64,000 nt of DNA from Flavobacterium sp. 9R. Its GTDB lineage: Bacteria; Bacteroidota; Bacteroidia; Flavobacteriales; Flavobacteriaceae. The stretch lies in the NCBI RefSeq assembly GCF_902506345.1, contig NZ_LR733413.1, positions 2,788,617 to 2,852,616 of the forward strand, in the 5' to 3' direction. The notes beneath the pieces were generated by a model that saw nothing but the letters and a program-made list of their open reading frames with translations, was not told the origin of the DNA and searched no databases. Of this stretch, positions 7,969 to 15,678 are shown piece after piece. Both the position numbers and the translations under genes were made by a program. The number at the start of each line of letters is the position of its first letter. Within the stretch, counting starts at the first letter, position 1.

Positions 7969-8964
7969 ATGTTTCCACTACACAGAAACCGTCGCTTAAG
8001 AGTGAACGAATCCATAAGAAGCTTAGTTAGAGAAACCACTTTAAGTCCTACCGATTTTATGTTTCCAATGTTTATAGCAGAGGGCGAAAATGTACAAGTC
8101 GAAATTCCTTCTATGCCGGGAATCTACCGCCGTTCCATTGATTTAACAGTTGCTGAGGTCAAAGAAATTTATGCATTAGGCATTCGTGCGGTCAATATTT
8201 ATGTAAAAGTTAGCGAAACGCTAAAAGACAATACCGGTAAAGAAGCTTGGAATCCTAACGGATTAATGCAACAAGCCATTCGTGCCATCAAAGCGGCTTG
8301 TCCAGAAATGATTGTTATGCCCGATGTGGCTTTAGACCCTTATTCTATTTATGGTCACGACGGAATCATTGCCAATGGCGATGTAGAAAATGACTCCACC
8401 AACGACGCTTTGGTAAAAATGGCCGTTTCACACGCGGAGGCAGGAGCCGATTTTGTAGCACCAAGCGATATGATGGACGGACGCGTGTTGCGTTTGCGTC
8501 AAGGATTGGATGCTGCGGGCTATCATCACGTGGGAATTATGAGTTATTCAGCCAAGTATGCTTCGGCATTTTATGGCCCGTTTCGCGATGCGTTAGACAG
8601 TGCCCCAAGAGAAGCTGAAATCGAAGTGCCCAAAGACAAAAAGACCTACCAAATGGATTATGCCAATCGCATCGAAGCCATTAAAGAAGCTTTGTCTGAT
8701 GTGGAAGAAGGTGCTGATATGGTAATGGTAAAACCCGGAATCGCCTATTTGGATATCGTGCGTGAGGTAAAAAATGCCGTGAATGTACCCGTAACGGTTT
8801 TCCATGTTTCGGGTGAATATGCTATGATTAAAGCCGCAGCAGAAAGAGGTTGGCTCGATCATGACAAGATTATGATGGAACAATTAATGTGTATCAAGCG
8901 AGCTGGAGCTAGTTTAATCTCGACGTATTTTGCCAAAGAAGCTGCGATACTTTTAAATCAATGA
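7969..8964 (+). CDS. hemB: Delta-aminolevulinic acid dehydratase (porphobilinogen synthase)
   Basis: It condenses two 5-aminolevulinate molecules into porphobilinogen. The 331-residue protein has the two Schiff-base lysines Lys196 (MSYSAKYASAFYGPF) and Lys255 (MVMVKPGIAYLD). The metal region at residues 119-132 reads DVALDPYSIYGHDG: aspartate and alanine replace the cysteine triad of zinc enzymes, so this belongs to the magnesium-type (non-zinc) class. It is separated from hemA/C/D/E by four genes, but all lie on one strand and may form one long transcription unit. A DinB gene follows 3 bp after the stop. Confidence 0.96.
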   Translation: MFPLHRNRRLRVNESIRSLVRETTLSPTDFMFPMFIAEGENVQVEIPSMPGIYRRSIDLTVAEVKEIYALGIRAVNIYVKVSETLKDNTGKEAWNPNGLMQQAIRAIKAACPEMIVMPDVALDPYSIYGHDGIIANGDVENDSTNDALVKMAVSHAEAGADFVAPSDMMDGRVLRLRQGLDAAGYHHVGIMSYSAKYASAFYGPFRDALDSAPREAEIEVPKDKKTYQMDYANRIEAIKEALSDVEEGADMVMVKPGIAYLDIVREVKNAVNVPVTVFHVSGEYAMIKAAAERGWLDHDKIMMEQLMCIKRAGASLISTYFAKEAAILLNQ

Positions 8965-8967
8965 AAC

Positions 8968-9477
8968 ATGAAAAAAATCACATTGACGCTAGTTGGACTT
9001 TTTACTAATTTTATTTCAGCACAAGCTATAATTACAGAAACTTTTGTTGATAAATGGGAAAATTCTAAAGTTTATTTGCTACAAATGGCAGAAGCTATGC
9101 CAGAAGAAAAGTACGGATTTAAGCCAAGTGAACGTGAAATGAGTTTTAAAGAGCAAATTGAGCACATACTAGGAAATATGGACTGGCTTAGTGGAAGTTA
9201 TTTCGCAACGGATAAATATAAAAAAAGAGAGTTTACTCCAATTACAACAAAGGCGCAAGTTTTAGCCGAGATCAATACTGTTTTCGATTTGGCCAAAACC
9301 AGAATTGAAACCAATAGTAACATAGATTTAAGCCAGAAAGTGGATTTTTTTGCAGGACCTAAATCAAAATTACAAATTCTCAACCTGATGCAAGATCATG
9401 TTACGCATCACAGAGGACAGCTTATCGTTTATTTAAACTTATGTCAAATTCCACCACCAAAATATGTGGGTTGGTAA
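8968..9477 (+). CDS. Secreted DinB-family protein
   Basis: A 169-residue protein with a signal peptide (MKKITLTLVGLFTNFISAQA) and a DinB/YfiT-like four-helix bundle. The expected metal-binding histidines are visible: one in EQIEHILGN and two in DHVTHHRGQL. DinB-like proteins are metal-dependent thiol transferases or hydrolases in the cytoplasm in other bacteria; a periplasmic version is typical of Bacteroidetes but its reaction is unknown. It starts 3 bp after hemB, so it is co-transcribed. A second, larger secreted DinB protein is encoded at 29200-30330. Confidence 0.85.
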   Translation: MKKITLTLVGLFTNFISAQAIITETFVDKWENSKVYLLQMAEAMPEEKYGFKPSEREMSFKEQIEHILGNMDWLSGSYFATDKYKKREFTPITTKAQVLAEINTVFDLAKTRIETNSNIDLSQKVDFFAGPKSKLQILNLMQDHVTHHRGQLIVYLNLCQIPPPKYVGW

Positions 9478-9489
9478 AAATAAATTAAA

Positions 9490-9894
9490 ATGAAAAAAAT
9501 AATTTTAGTAGTAGCATTAATAGCAATTGTCTCTTGCAAAAAAGAAAGTGCCGAGCCCTTTGGTACTCCAGCAACAACCGATGCAGCAACCGAAGCAAAA
9601 ACCGAAACAGCTGCAACGCCCGAGGCATTAGGCAAAGAACTTTTTGAAACCAAAGGAGCCTGCATTGCCTGCCATAAAGTAGACACCAAACTTATTGGTC
9701 CAAGCTTGCAAGACATTGCCAAAACGTACAAAGAGAAAAACGGAGACCTAGTTGCCTTCCTCAAAGAAGAAGCAAAACCCATCATGGACCCAAGTCAATA
9801 CGACATTATGAAGGCCAATTTTGCCATCACCAAAGCCATGTCCGAAGAAGAATTAAAAGGATTAGAAGCCTACATCTATTCCAATTTGAAATAA
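9490..9894 (+). CDS. Lipoprotein c-type cytochrome
   Basis: A 134-residue protein with a lipoprotein signal (Cys16 in IAIVSCKK), a linker rich in Ala, Thr, Glu and Pro (residues 20-45), and a single-haem cytochrome c domain. The covalent haem site is CIACH (Cys58, Cys61, His62), and a Met in the C-terminal half (Met99 or Met107) could be the axial ligand. The domain ends with the usual C-terminal helix (EEELKGLEAYIYSNL). It is probably an electron carrier on the periplasmic side of a membrane. It follows the DinB gene by 12 bp and ends the hem-region transcription unit. Confidence 0.9.
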   Translation: MKKIILVVALIAIVSCKKESAEPFGTPATTDAATEAKTETAATPEALGKELFETKGACIACHKVDTKLIGPSLQDIAKTYKEKNGDLVAFLKEEAKPIMDPSQYDIMKANFAITKAMSEEELKGLEAYIYSNLK

Positions 9895-9919
9895 AAATAA
9901 TCCTGAGCGAAGGCGAAGA

Positions 9920-10000
9920 ATTAGGAGCTATTTCCTGCTCTACACTATATCTTTCCCGCCGAACCCCGGCGGCAAAGGATGCCGTTACGATCAGGGCTAA
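9920..10000 (+). repeat. Dispersed structured element, copy B (3' of cytochrome c gene)
   Basis: The core at 9932-9999 opens with TCCTGCT and ends with GATCAGGGCTA. The middle hairpin pairs CTTTCCCGCCG with CGGCGGCAAAG around the loop segment GAACCCC. The outer bases are CCTG with CAGGG, whereas copies A and C have CCCG with CGGGG, a compensatory change. It lies about 30 bp after the cytochrome stop codon, in the gene's orientation. Confidence 0.8.
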
Positions 10001-10008
10001 ACCACACA

Positions 10009-10044
10009 AGAACCATTTGTACAAACGAATGGTTCTTTTTTTTT
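10009..10044 (+). terminator. Rho-independent terminator after copy B
   Basis: AGAACCATT (10009-10017) pairs with AATGGTTCT (10028-10036), followed by a run of Ts. It would end the hem/cytochrome transcript after the structured element. Confidence 0.8.
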
Positions 10045-10062
10045 GAACGCAGTTTAATAATG

Positions 10063-10231
10063 AACCGCAAAGTTCGCAAAGGGCTACGCGAGGAACGCAA
10101 TTAAACTCCAAAAAAAAAATTTGCGTTAATTCGTTTAATTTGCGGTTACATTTTCAACCATATAAGGCATATAAGGTCATTTAAGTTTTTTCATTGCGAA
10201 CTTTGCGTAAATCTTTGCGAACCTTGCGGTT
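10063..10231. repeat. MITE-like element with 19-bp inverted ends
   Basis: AACCGCAAAGTTCGCAAAG at 10063-10081 is inverted, with one mismatch, at 10213-10231. Inside are further partial copies (TTTGCGTT, TTTGCGGTT at about 10138, GCGAACTTTGCG) and short motifs of the type ATATAAGG. Similar AACCGCAAA/TTCGCAAA arms occur at 27675-27738. The gap from 9895 to 10357 holds only copy B, a terminator and this element; I see no gene in it. Confidence 0.6.
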
Positions 10232-10357
10232 ACCTTTTTTAAACACTACTAAAAATTTCAAACCATTTAAGGTATATAAATTCGCTTCATCCATAGCAGA
10301 ATCACCTCCATTCATCCAAAAACTTTTAGTACTTTGCGGTTCAATTCACACCAACTT

Positions 10358-10828
10358 ATGGAAACCGTTGCTATCAATACACCACTAGGAATCGCCCAAA
10401 TTACAGGCGACGCCAACGGTATTAAACAAATTTCCGTTATCGATGAGGGAGAGGTTTCCTCTGAAATCCCATCGGTCTTACAAAACGCGGTTACCCAACT
10501 TAATGACTATTTTCAAGGCAAACGAACCCATTTTGATTTCAAACTTAATCCCAAAGGAACCGAATTCCAACAAAAAGTGTGGCAAGCCCTACTCGAAATT
10601 CCGTACGGGAAAACTTGTAGTTATATGGATTTGTCCAAAAAACTAGGCGATGTCAAAGCCATTCGAGCAGTAGCTTCGGCCAATGGAAAAAACCCACTAT
10701 GGATTGTAGTACCCTGTCACAGAGTCATTGGTACTGATGGCTCACTAACGGGCTATGCTGGCGGATTGTGGTGCAAAAAATGGCTATTGGAACACGAAAG
10801 TCCATCTGGCCAACAAACACTTTTCTGA
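10358..10828 (+). CDS. ogt: Methylated-DNA--protein-cysteine methyltransferase
   Basis: This suicide DNA-repair enzyme transfers the methyl group of O6-methylguanine or O4-methylthymine to its own cysteine. The protein has 156 residues from the ATG at 10358. The acceptor is Cys120 in IVVPCHRVIG, preceded by the helix-turn-helix region with AIRAVASANGKNP. The C-terminal GYAGGLWCKKWLLEHE is typical. A TTG at 10334 would add eight residues but starts in the repeat region. It is a stand-alone Ogt type without an Ada domain. Confidence 0.95.
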   Translation: METVAINTPLGIAQITGDANGIKQISVIDEGEVSSEIPSVLQNAVTQLNDYFQGKRTHFDFKLNPKGTEFQQKVWQALLEIPYGKTCSYMDLSKKLGDVKAIRAVASANGKNPLWIVVPCHRVIGTDGSLTGYAGGLWCKKWLLEHESPSGQQTLF

Positions 10829-10894
10829 AATTATAGCCATAAATTCCCGAATTTTATTTTCAATTATTTAAATTCGTGAATAAATCACTTACAA

Positions 10895-11608
10895 ATGATC
10901 GAAAAAATAAACCTCAATAATATTCTTTTTCTAGACATAGAAACCGTTCCTGAAGTTGCTGATTTCAATACTTTGGATGACGAAATGAAAGCGCTTTGGG
11001 ATCACAAAACACTATACCAACGCAAAGACGATTTTACACCTGAAGAGTTTTATGATCGCGCTGGTATTTGGGCCGAGTTTGGAAAAATTGTATGCATTTC
11101 GGTAGGTTATTTTATTATCAAAGGGGACATTCGTAATTTTAGAGTGACCTCTTTTTTTGGTGAAGAAAAGCAGCTATTGAAGGATTTCAGTAATCTAATC
11201 AACAATCATTTTAATCAGCCGCAACACGTGTTGTGTGGTCATAATGCCAAAGAATTTGATATTCCGTTTTTAGCAAGAAGAATGATCATCAACCAAATGC
11301 CTATTCCCGACAAACTCAATTTATTTGGCAAAAAACCTTGGGAGATTCCGCATTTGGACACTTTGGAATTATGGAAATTTGGCGATTATAAGCATTTTAC
11401 TTCCTTAAAATTAATGTGTAAAGTACTTGGCATTCCTTCACCAAAAGGCGATATCGACGGCAGCCAAGTCGGACATGTTTTTTATGTAGAGAAAGACATC
11501 GATCGCATCGTGACCTATTGCGAAAAAGATACTATTGCCGTGGCGCAGATTTTCCTTCGCCTTCGCAGAGAAGATCTACTGATTGACGAAGAGATTATTC
11601 ATGTGTAA
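10895..11608 (+). CDS. DnaQ-like (DEDDy) 3'-5' exonuclease
   Basis: A 237-residue protein with the RNase H-like exonuclease fold of the DNA polymerase B-type exonuclease group. The acidic motifs are Asp14/Glu16 in FLDIETVPE (motif I), GHNAKEFDIPF (motif II) and YCEKDTIAV (motif III, with tyrosine four residues before the aspartate, hence DEDDy). It has no polymerase domain, so it is probably a free-standing 3'-5' exonuclease acting on DNA or RNA; the substrate is unknown. The family is common in Bacteroidetes. The four-helix-bundle cassette begins only 2 bp after its stop codon. Confidence 0.88.
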   Translation: MIEKINLNNILFLDIETVPEVADFNTLDDEMKALWDHKTLYQRKDDFTPEEFYDRAGIWAEFGKIVCISVGYFIIKGDIRNFRVTSFFGEEKQLLKDFSNLINNHFNQPQHVLCGHNAKEFDIPFLARRMIINQMPIPDKLNLFGKKPWEIPHLDTLELWKFGDYKHFTSLKLMCKVLGIPSPKGDIDGSQVGHVFYVEKDIDRIVTYCEKDTIAVAQIFLRLRREDLLIDEEIIHV

Positions 11609-11610
11609 AC

Positions 11611-11698
11611 AATTTCAAAATCAAAAATCAAAAGTCAAAATCAAAGGTCAAAATCAAAGGTCAAAATCAAAGGTCAAAATCAAATTTAAAATTAAAAG
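11611..11698. repeat. Left low-complexity inverted arm of the four-helix-bundle cassette
   Basis: The arm starts with AATTTCAAAATC and contains about four tandem copies of the 13-bp unit GTCAAAATCAAAG (11634-11684). Its outer end is the inverse of the right arm that ends at 12134. It lies between the exonuclease stop codon and the ATG at 11709. Confidence 0.85.
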
Positions 11699-11708
11699 TC
11701 AATTTATA

Positions 11709-12077
11709 ATGCTGGAATCAAATCCTTTTAAAGGGAAAATTTTTAATTTAGACGACAGATTAGTTCGTTTTGCGGGAGAATGTATTTTCTTTACACGAAA
11801 ATTGGAAAAAAGCTATGAAAACGAATATTACAAGAATCAACTTATCCGTTCATCCTGGAGTTCAGCTTTAAACTTTGGCGAATCGCAAGGAGCTGCATCC
11901 GATAAAGATTTAATCTTCAAGCTAGCATTAGTTGTAAAAGAGCTAAAAGAATCTCGGAATTCTTTAAAAATATTAAATTATATAAATGAAGGTAATCAAG
12001 ATTTTAGAGCTCTTCTTTTAATTGAAGTTGAAGAATTAATAGCAATTATATCTAAAATAATAATTAATAAAAAATAG
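11709..12077 (+). CDS. Four-helix-bundle protein (23S rRNA intervening-sequence type)
   Basis: A 122-residue, mostly helical protein. Hallmarks of the TIGR02436/S23 family are LVRFAGECIFFTRKL, the QLIRSSWSSALNFGESQGA segment and a C-terminal VKELKESRNSL stretch. Relatives are encoded inside intervening sequences of 23S rRNA genes in several bacteria, and are frequent stand-alone genes in Bacteroidetes; their role is unproven, with structures showing pentameric bundles related to Avd of diversity-generating retroelements. Translation should start at 11709; an in-frame upstream start would translate the low-complexity arm into a Lys/Gln-rich tail. Inverted repeats on both sides could fold the gene's RNA into a loop on a long stem. 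Confidence 0.88.
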   Translation: MLESNPFKGKIFNLDDRLVRFAGECIFFTRKLEKSYENEYYKNQLIRSSWSSALNFGESQGAASDKDLIFKLALVVKELKESRNSLKILNYINEGNQDFRALLLIEVEELIAIISKIIINKK

Positions 12078-12082
12078 TAAGT

Positions 12083-12134
12083 AAATCAAAGGTCAAATTT
12101 TTGATTTTGATTTTTGATTTTGATTTTTGAAATT
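12083..12134. repeat. Right low-complexity inverted arm of the four-helix-bundle cassette
   Basis: TTTTTGATTTTGAT repeats end in TTTTGAAATT (12125-12134), the exact inverse of AATTTCAAAA at 11611-11620. The arm also carries one direct copy of ATCAAAGGTCAAA from the left arm. It ends 14 bp before the next ATG. Confidence 0.85.
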
Positions 12135-12148
12135 TAAACATAAAAAAA

Positions 12149-13588
12149 ATGGTATTGAGTAGATTTTGGTTGGTTATATTTATTTCTTCCATCCTTTTTG
12201 TAGTAGTGAGTTTGTTTTCGGGCAATAGTTATACTATCGATCATGTTTTGAATGGCAAAAAAGACGATCCTATTTTACTATCGGAACACTATCTAGAGCA
12301 AATGCCTGTTTTTATCAAAGACAGTCTTAAAAAGGCACCTGATCAAACCATGGTCATCAACCGAGATACCTTAAATGCCGACACTACCTATGTGTATAAA
12401 AACAAAGTAGTCAAAGTATTTAGCGGCGTTCAAAAATCTGATGGGCTCTTGCCAACATGTAAAAGTACCTTGCTCGATTTGATTTTGCCATTGATGGCGT
12501 ACCTAGCTTTTTTCTGTGGATTGATGGAATTATTAATCATTTCAGGAGCTTCCGAAAAACTAGCCAAAGTATTGAGTCCGGTGTTCGTAAAAGTATTTCC
12601 TAGTATTCCTAAAAATCATCCTTCGATTTCCTATATGACCTTGAATTTTGCTGCAAATTTCTTAGGGTTAGATTCAGCCGCAACACCTTTTGGATTAAAA
12701 GCGATGGAAAGTTTGCAAACCATCAACCCCGAAAAAGATAAAGCCAGTGACGCACAGATTATGTTCATGTGTTTGCATGCATCAGGACTTACATTGATTG
12801 CTACTTCTATCATTGGTTATCGTGCAGCAGCAGGAGCTAGCAATCCTGCCGATGTAATGTTGCCTTGTATTATTACTTCTTTCATTGGAACCATTGCGGC
12901 TTTCTTAATTGTAGGTATAAAACAAAAAATCAATTTTAAAAGTGCTTCGTTAGTGCTAGGATTAATGGTTTTAATCGCCGCTATCGTAGGTTTATTGATG
13001 TATGTGAATCACTTGGATTTAATCGGAAAAAATTATTTTACTTCTAATCTTTCAGCTTTAATTTTAGTAGCTATTATTGCTTTTACGCTGATTTTGTCTT
13101 TTGTAAAAGAAAAGAAATTTACAGAGGCAGGCACCACCGTTTACGAAGCGTTTGTAACGGGAGCCAATAATGGAGTGAAAACAGGAGTAACCATTTTCCC
13201 TTATGTTTTGGGCATGTTGGTCGCTATCTCTTTGTTCCGAAATAGTGGTTTATTCGAAATTGTGAGCAATTGGGTAGCTTTTGCATTTTCTAATATGGGA
13301 GTTAACAAACAAATCACCGATGCGTTGCCAGTAGCTTTACTTAGACCGTTTAGCTCGGCAGGATCTCGCGGCTTTTTGATTGATTCCATGAATACTTTTG
13401 GAGCCGATTCGATGACCGGAAGACTAAGTAGTATTTTTCAATGCAGCGCCGAAAGCACTTTTTATGTAATTGCAGTTTATTTTGGTTCGGTAAATATCAA
13501 AAATACCCGTTATGCTTTAGGAACAATGTTGTTGGTAGACGTGATTTGTGTGATTACGGCTATTTTCGTGGCTAGCTGGTTTTTTTAG
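12149..13588 (+). CDS. Nucleoside-recognition (SpmA/SpmB-like) membrane protein
   Basis: A 479-residue inner-membrane protein: an N-terminal membrane helix (residues 4-24), a periplasmic stretch to about residue 108, then two groups of membrane segments. The two halves resemble the spore-maturation proteins A and B (gate/nucleoside-recognition domain), here fused in one chain: FAANFLGLDSAATPFGLKAM is typical of the SpmA half and LLRPFSSAGSRG of the SpmB half. This organism group does not sporulate; such proteins are probably transporters of unknown substrate. It follows the four-helix-bundle cassette closely. Confidence 0.85.
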   Translation: MVLSRFWLVIFISSILFVVVSLFSGNSYTIDHVLNGKKDDPILLSEHYLEQMPVFIKDSLKKAPDQTMVINRDTLNADTTYVYKNKVVKVFSGVQKSDGLLPTCKSTLLDLILPLMAYLAFFCGLMELLIISGASEKLAKVLSPVFVKVFPSIPKNHPSISYMTLNFAANFLGLDSAATPFGLKAMESLQTINPEKDKASDAQIMFMCLHASGLTLIATSIIGYRAAAGASNPADVMLPCIITSFIGTIAAFLIVGIKQKINFKSASLVLGLMVLIAAIVGLLMYVNHLDLIGKNYFTSNLSALILVAIIAFTLILSFVKEKKFTEAGTTVYEAFVTGANNGVKTGVTIFPYVLGMLVAISLFRNSGLFEIVSNWVAFAFSNMGVNKQITDALPVALLRPFSSAGSRGFLIDSMNTFGADSMTGRLSSIFQCSAESTFYVIAVYFGSVNIKNTRYALGTMLLVDVICVITAIFVASWFF

Positions 13589-13606
13589 ATCATTGTAATT
13601 AAATAA

Positions 13607-13648
13607 TGACATTCGCCCAAAGGGTTTTAGTATGTTGGTCGAATGTCA
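13607..13648. other. Inverted repeat between the transporter and fumarase genes
   Basis: TGACATTCG (13607-13615) pairs with CGAATGTCA (13640-13648) over a 24-nt loop, with extra partial pairing beside it. No T-run follows, so it is not a clear terminator. The remainder of 13589-13854 shows nothing I can name. Confidence 0.4.
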
Positions 13649-13854
13649 AGATTTCATTAAATATTTATTCGTTGGGTCGAACGTATTTATAATATAACCC
13701 ATTATCCGTTTCTGAATAAATAAATGAAAGTTCATAAAAGAATCCTTGTGTCTGATTGTTAATTTATACCAATTCTAAAGGATAAGTTATGAGAAATGGA
13801 TTTTCATTCTTTCAACAATTCTTATCTTTACCTTTCATAAAAAAACAATACAAT

Positions 13855-15456
13855 ATGGACTTTATATACCAGGATCCTTATCCTATTTTAAAAGACGAAA
13901 CCCAATACCGAAAAATTACTTCCGATTTTGTAAAAGTTGAACAATTAGGGGAACGTGAGATTTTAAGCGTTGACCCGAAAGGTCTGGAATTATTGGCTCA
14001 AGAAGCTATGAGAGACGTTTCTTTTATGTTGCGTACTTCGCATTTAGAAAAGTTAAGAGCCATTTTGGATGACCCAGAAGCGACCGATAATGATCGTTTT
14101 GTAGCGTATAATTTATTGCAAAATGCCGTAGTAGCTATCGATGGCGAATTGCCTTCTTGCCAAGATACAGGGACAGCAATTGTGATGGCCAAAAAAGGAG
14201 AGAATGTATACACCGGTGTTGATGATGCAGAGTATTTGTCTAGAGGGATTTTTAATACTTATCAAGAAAAAAACCTTCGTTATTCTCAAATTGTGCCCAT
14301 TAGCATGTTTGAAGAAAAAAATTCAGGATCAAACCTTCCGGCTCAAATTGATATTTATGCTAAAAAAGGAGCTTCATATGAATTTCTGTTTTTAGCCAAA
14401 GGTGGAGGCTCAGCGAATAAAACGTATTTATACCAACAAACGAAATCTTTATTAAATGAGAAATCGTTAGATGCTTTTATTCGTGCTAAGATTATGGATT
14501 TGGGGACATCTGCTTGCCCACCTTACCACTTGGCTTTGGTGATTGGAGGAACTTCTGCCGAAGCTAATTTGGCAGCTGTAAAAAAAGCTTCTGCAGGTTA
14601 TTTTGACCATTTGCCTACTTCTGGAAATATGGCAGGACAAGCTTTCCGTGATTTGGAGTGGGAGAAAAGAGTACAAATCATTTGCCAAGAAAGCCAGATT
14701 GGAGCACAATTTGGAGGTAAATATTTCACACACGATGTTCGTGTCATTCGTTTGCCGCGTCATGCTGCTTCTTGTCCAGTAGGACTAGGAGTTTCTTGTT
14801 CGGCGGATAGAAATATCAAAGGAAAAATTACGAAAGACGGTATTTTTGTAGAACAATTGGAAGTAAATCCAAAACGATTGTTGCCAGAAACACCTCCTCA
14901 TTTGGAAGCGGCTGTCGAGATTGATTTGAATAAGCCTATGCCAGAAATTTTGGCTGAGTTGTCTAAATATCCTATCAAAACACGATTAAAACTAAACGGA
15001 ACCTTAATTGTAGCTCGTGATATTGCACATGCGAAAATCAAAGAGTTGTTAGATGCCGGAAAACCGATGCCGGAATATTTTAAAAACCACCCTATTTATT
15101 ATGCTGGACCAGCCAAAACACCAGAAGGAATGCCTTCAGGAAGTTTTGGACCAACAACTGCAGGTCGTATGGATGTGTATGTTGAGGAGTTCCAAAAAAA
15201 TGGCGGAAGTATGGTGATGTTGGCCAAAGGTAACCGAACCAAAGATGTAATGAACGCTTGTAAAACTTATGGAGGATTCTATTTGGGTTCTATTGGTGGA
15301 CCAGCAGCTATTTTGGCAAAAGAAAATATTCTTTCTGTTGAGGTAGTAGATTTTGAAGAATTAGGAATGGAAGCCGTTCGTAAAATCACCATCAAAGATT
15401 TCCCAGCTTTTATTATAACAGATGATAAAGGAAACGATTTTTTTGCCAATCTTTAG
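13855..15456 (+). CDS. fumA: Class I fumarate hydratase, single-chain (iron-sulfur)
   Basis: It interconverts fumarate and malate in the TCA cycle using an oxygen-sensitive [4Fe-4S] cluster. The 533-residue protein contains both class I domains: the N-terminal alpha part with [12 protein letters not shown] and [17 protein letters not shown], a cysteine in [10 protein letters not shown], and the C-terminal beta part with GPTTAGRMD and [13 protein letters not shown]. The ATG at 13855 is preferred; an upstream in-frame ATG at 13789 adds 22 residues not typical of the family. A terminator follows the stop codon. Confidence 0.94.
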   Translation: MDFIYQDPYPILKDETQYRKITSDFVKVEQLGEREILSVDPKGLELLAQEAMRDVSFMLRTSHLEKLRAILDDPEATDNDRFVAYNLLQNAVVAIDGELPSCQDTGTAIVMAKKGENVYTGVDDAEYLSRGIFNTYQEKNLRYSQIVPISMFEEKNSGSNLPAQIDIYAKKGASYEFLFLAKGGGSANKTYLYQQTKSLLNEKSLDAFIRAKIMDLGTSACPPYHLALVIGGTSAEANLAAVKKASAGYFDHLPTSGNMAGQAFRDLEWEKRVQIICQESQIGAQFGGKYFTHDVRVIRLPRHAASCPVGLGVSCSADRNIKGKITKDGIFVEQLEVNPKRLLPETPPHLEAAVEIDLNKPMPEILAELSKYPIKTRLKLNGTLIVARDIAHAKIKELLDAGKPMPEYFKNHPIYYAGPAKTPEGMPSGSFGPTTAGRMDVYVEEFQKNGGSMVMLAKGNRTKDVMNACKTYGGFYLGSIGGPAAILAKENILSVEVVDFEELGMEAVRKITIKDFPAFIITDDKGNDFFANL

Positions 15457-15505
15457 TATTTGATACAAAGACGTAAAGTCTTGAAGATTGGTCTAACCAA
15501 TATTG

Positions 15506-15552
15506 AACCACTAATTCACAAGTGTATTATTTGTGAATTGGTGGTTTTTTAT
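15506..15552 (+). terminator. Terminator of the fumarase gene
   Basis: The 16-bp stem AACCACTAATTCACAA (15506-15521) pairs with TTGTGAATTGGTGGTT (15531-15546) with one G-T pair, followed by TTTT. Confidence 0.9.
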
Positions 15553-15593
15553 AGGAACATTTCAAAAAGATGTATTTGTTGGGCAATGTATCA

Positions 15594-15630
15594 AACAAAA
15601 ACAGTTGCAAGAGGACTTGCAACTGTTTCA
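15594..15630 (-). terminator. Terminator of glyS
   Basis: The 13-bp perfect stem AAACAGTTGCAAG (15599-15611) / CTTGCAACTGTTT (15616-15628) has a 4-nt loop. Read on the minus strand it is followed by a T-rich run, which suits the convergent glyS gene. Confidence 0.85.
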
Positions 15631-15678
15631 TTTATAGAGTGAAAATTGTCTACTTATGACAATTAAAGTATTTTGGTA

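Noticed and set aside
11634..11684. Tandem 13-bp units as a possible CRISPR array
   Set aside because: The units abut without spacers, are low-complexity and have no cas genes nearby.
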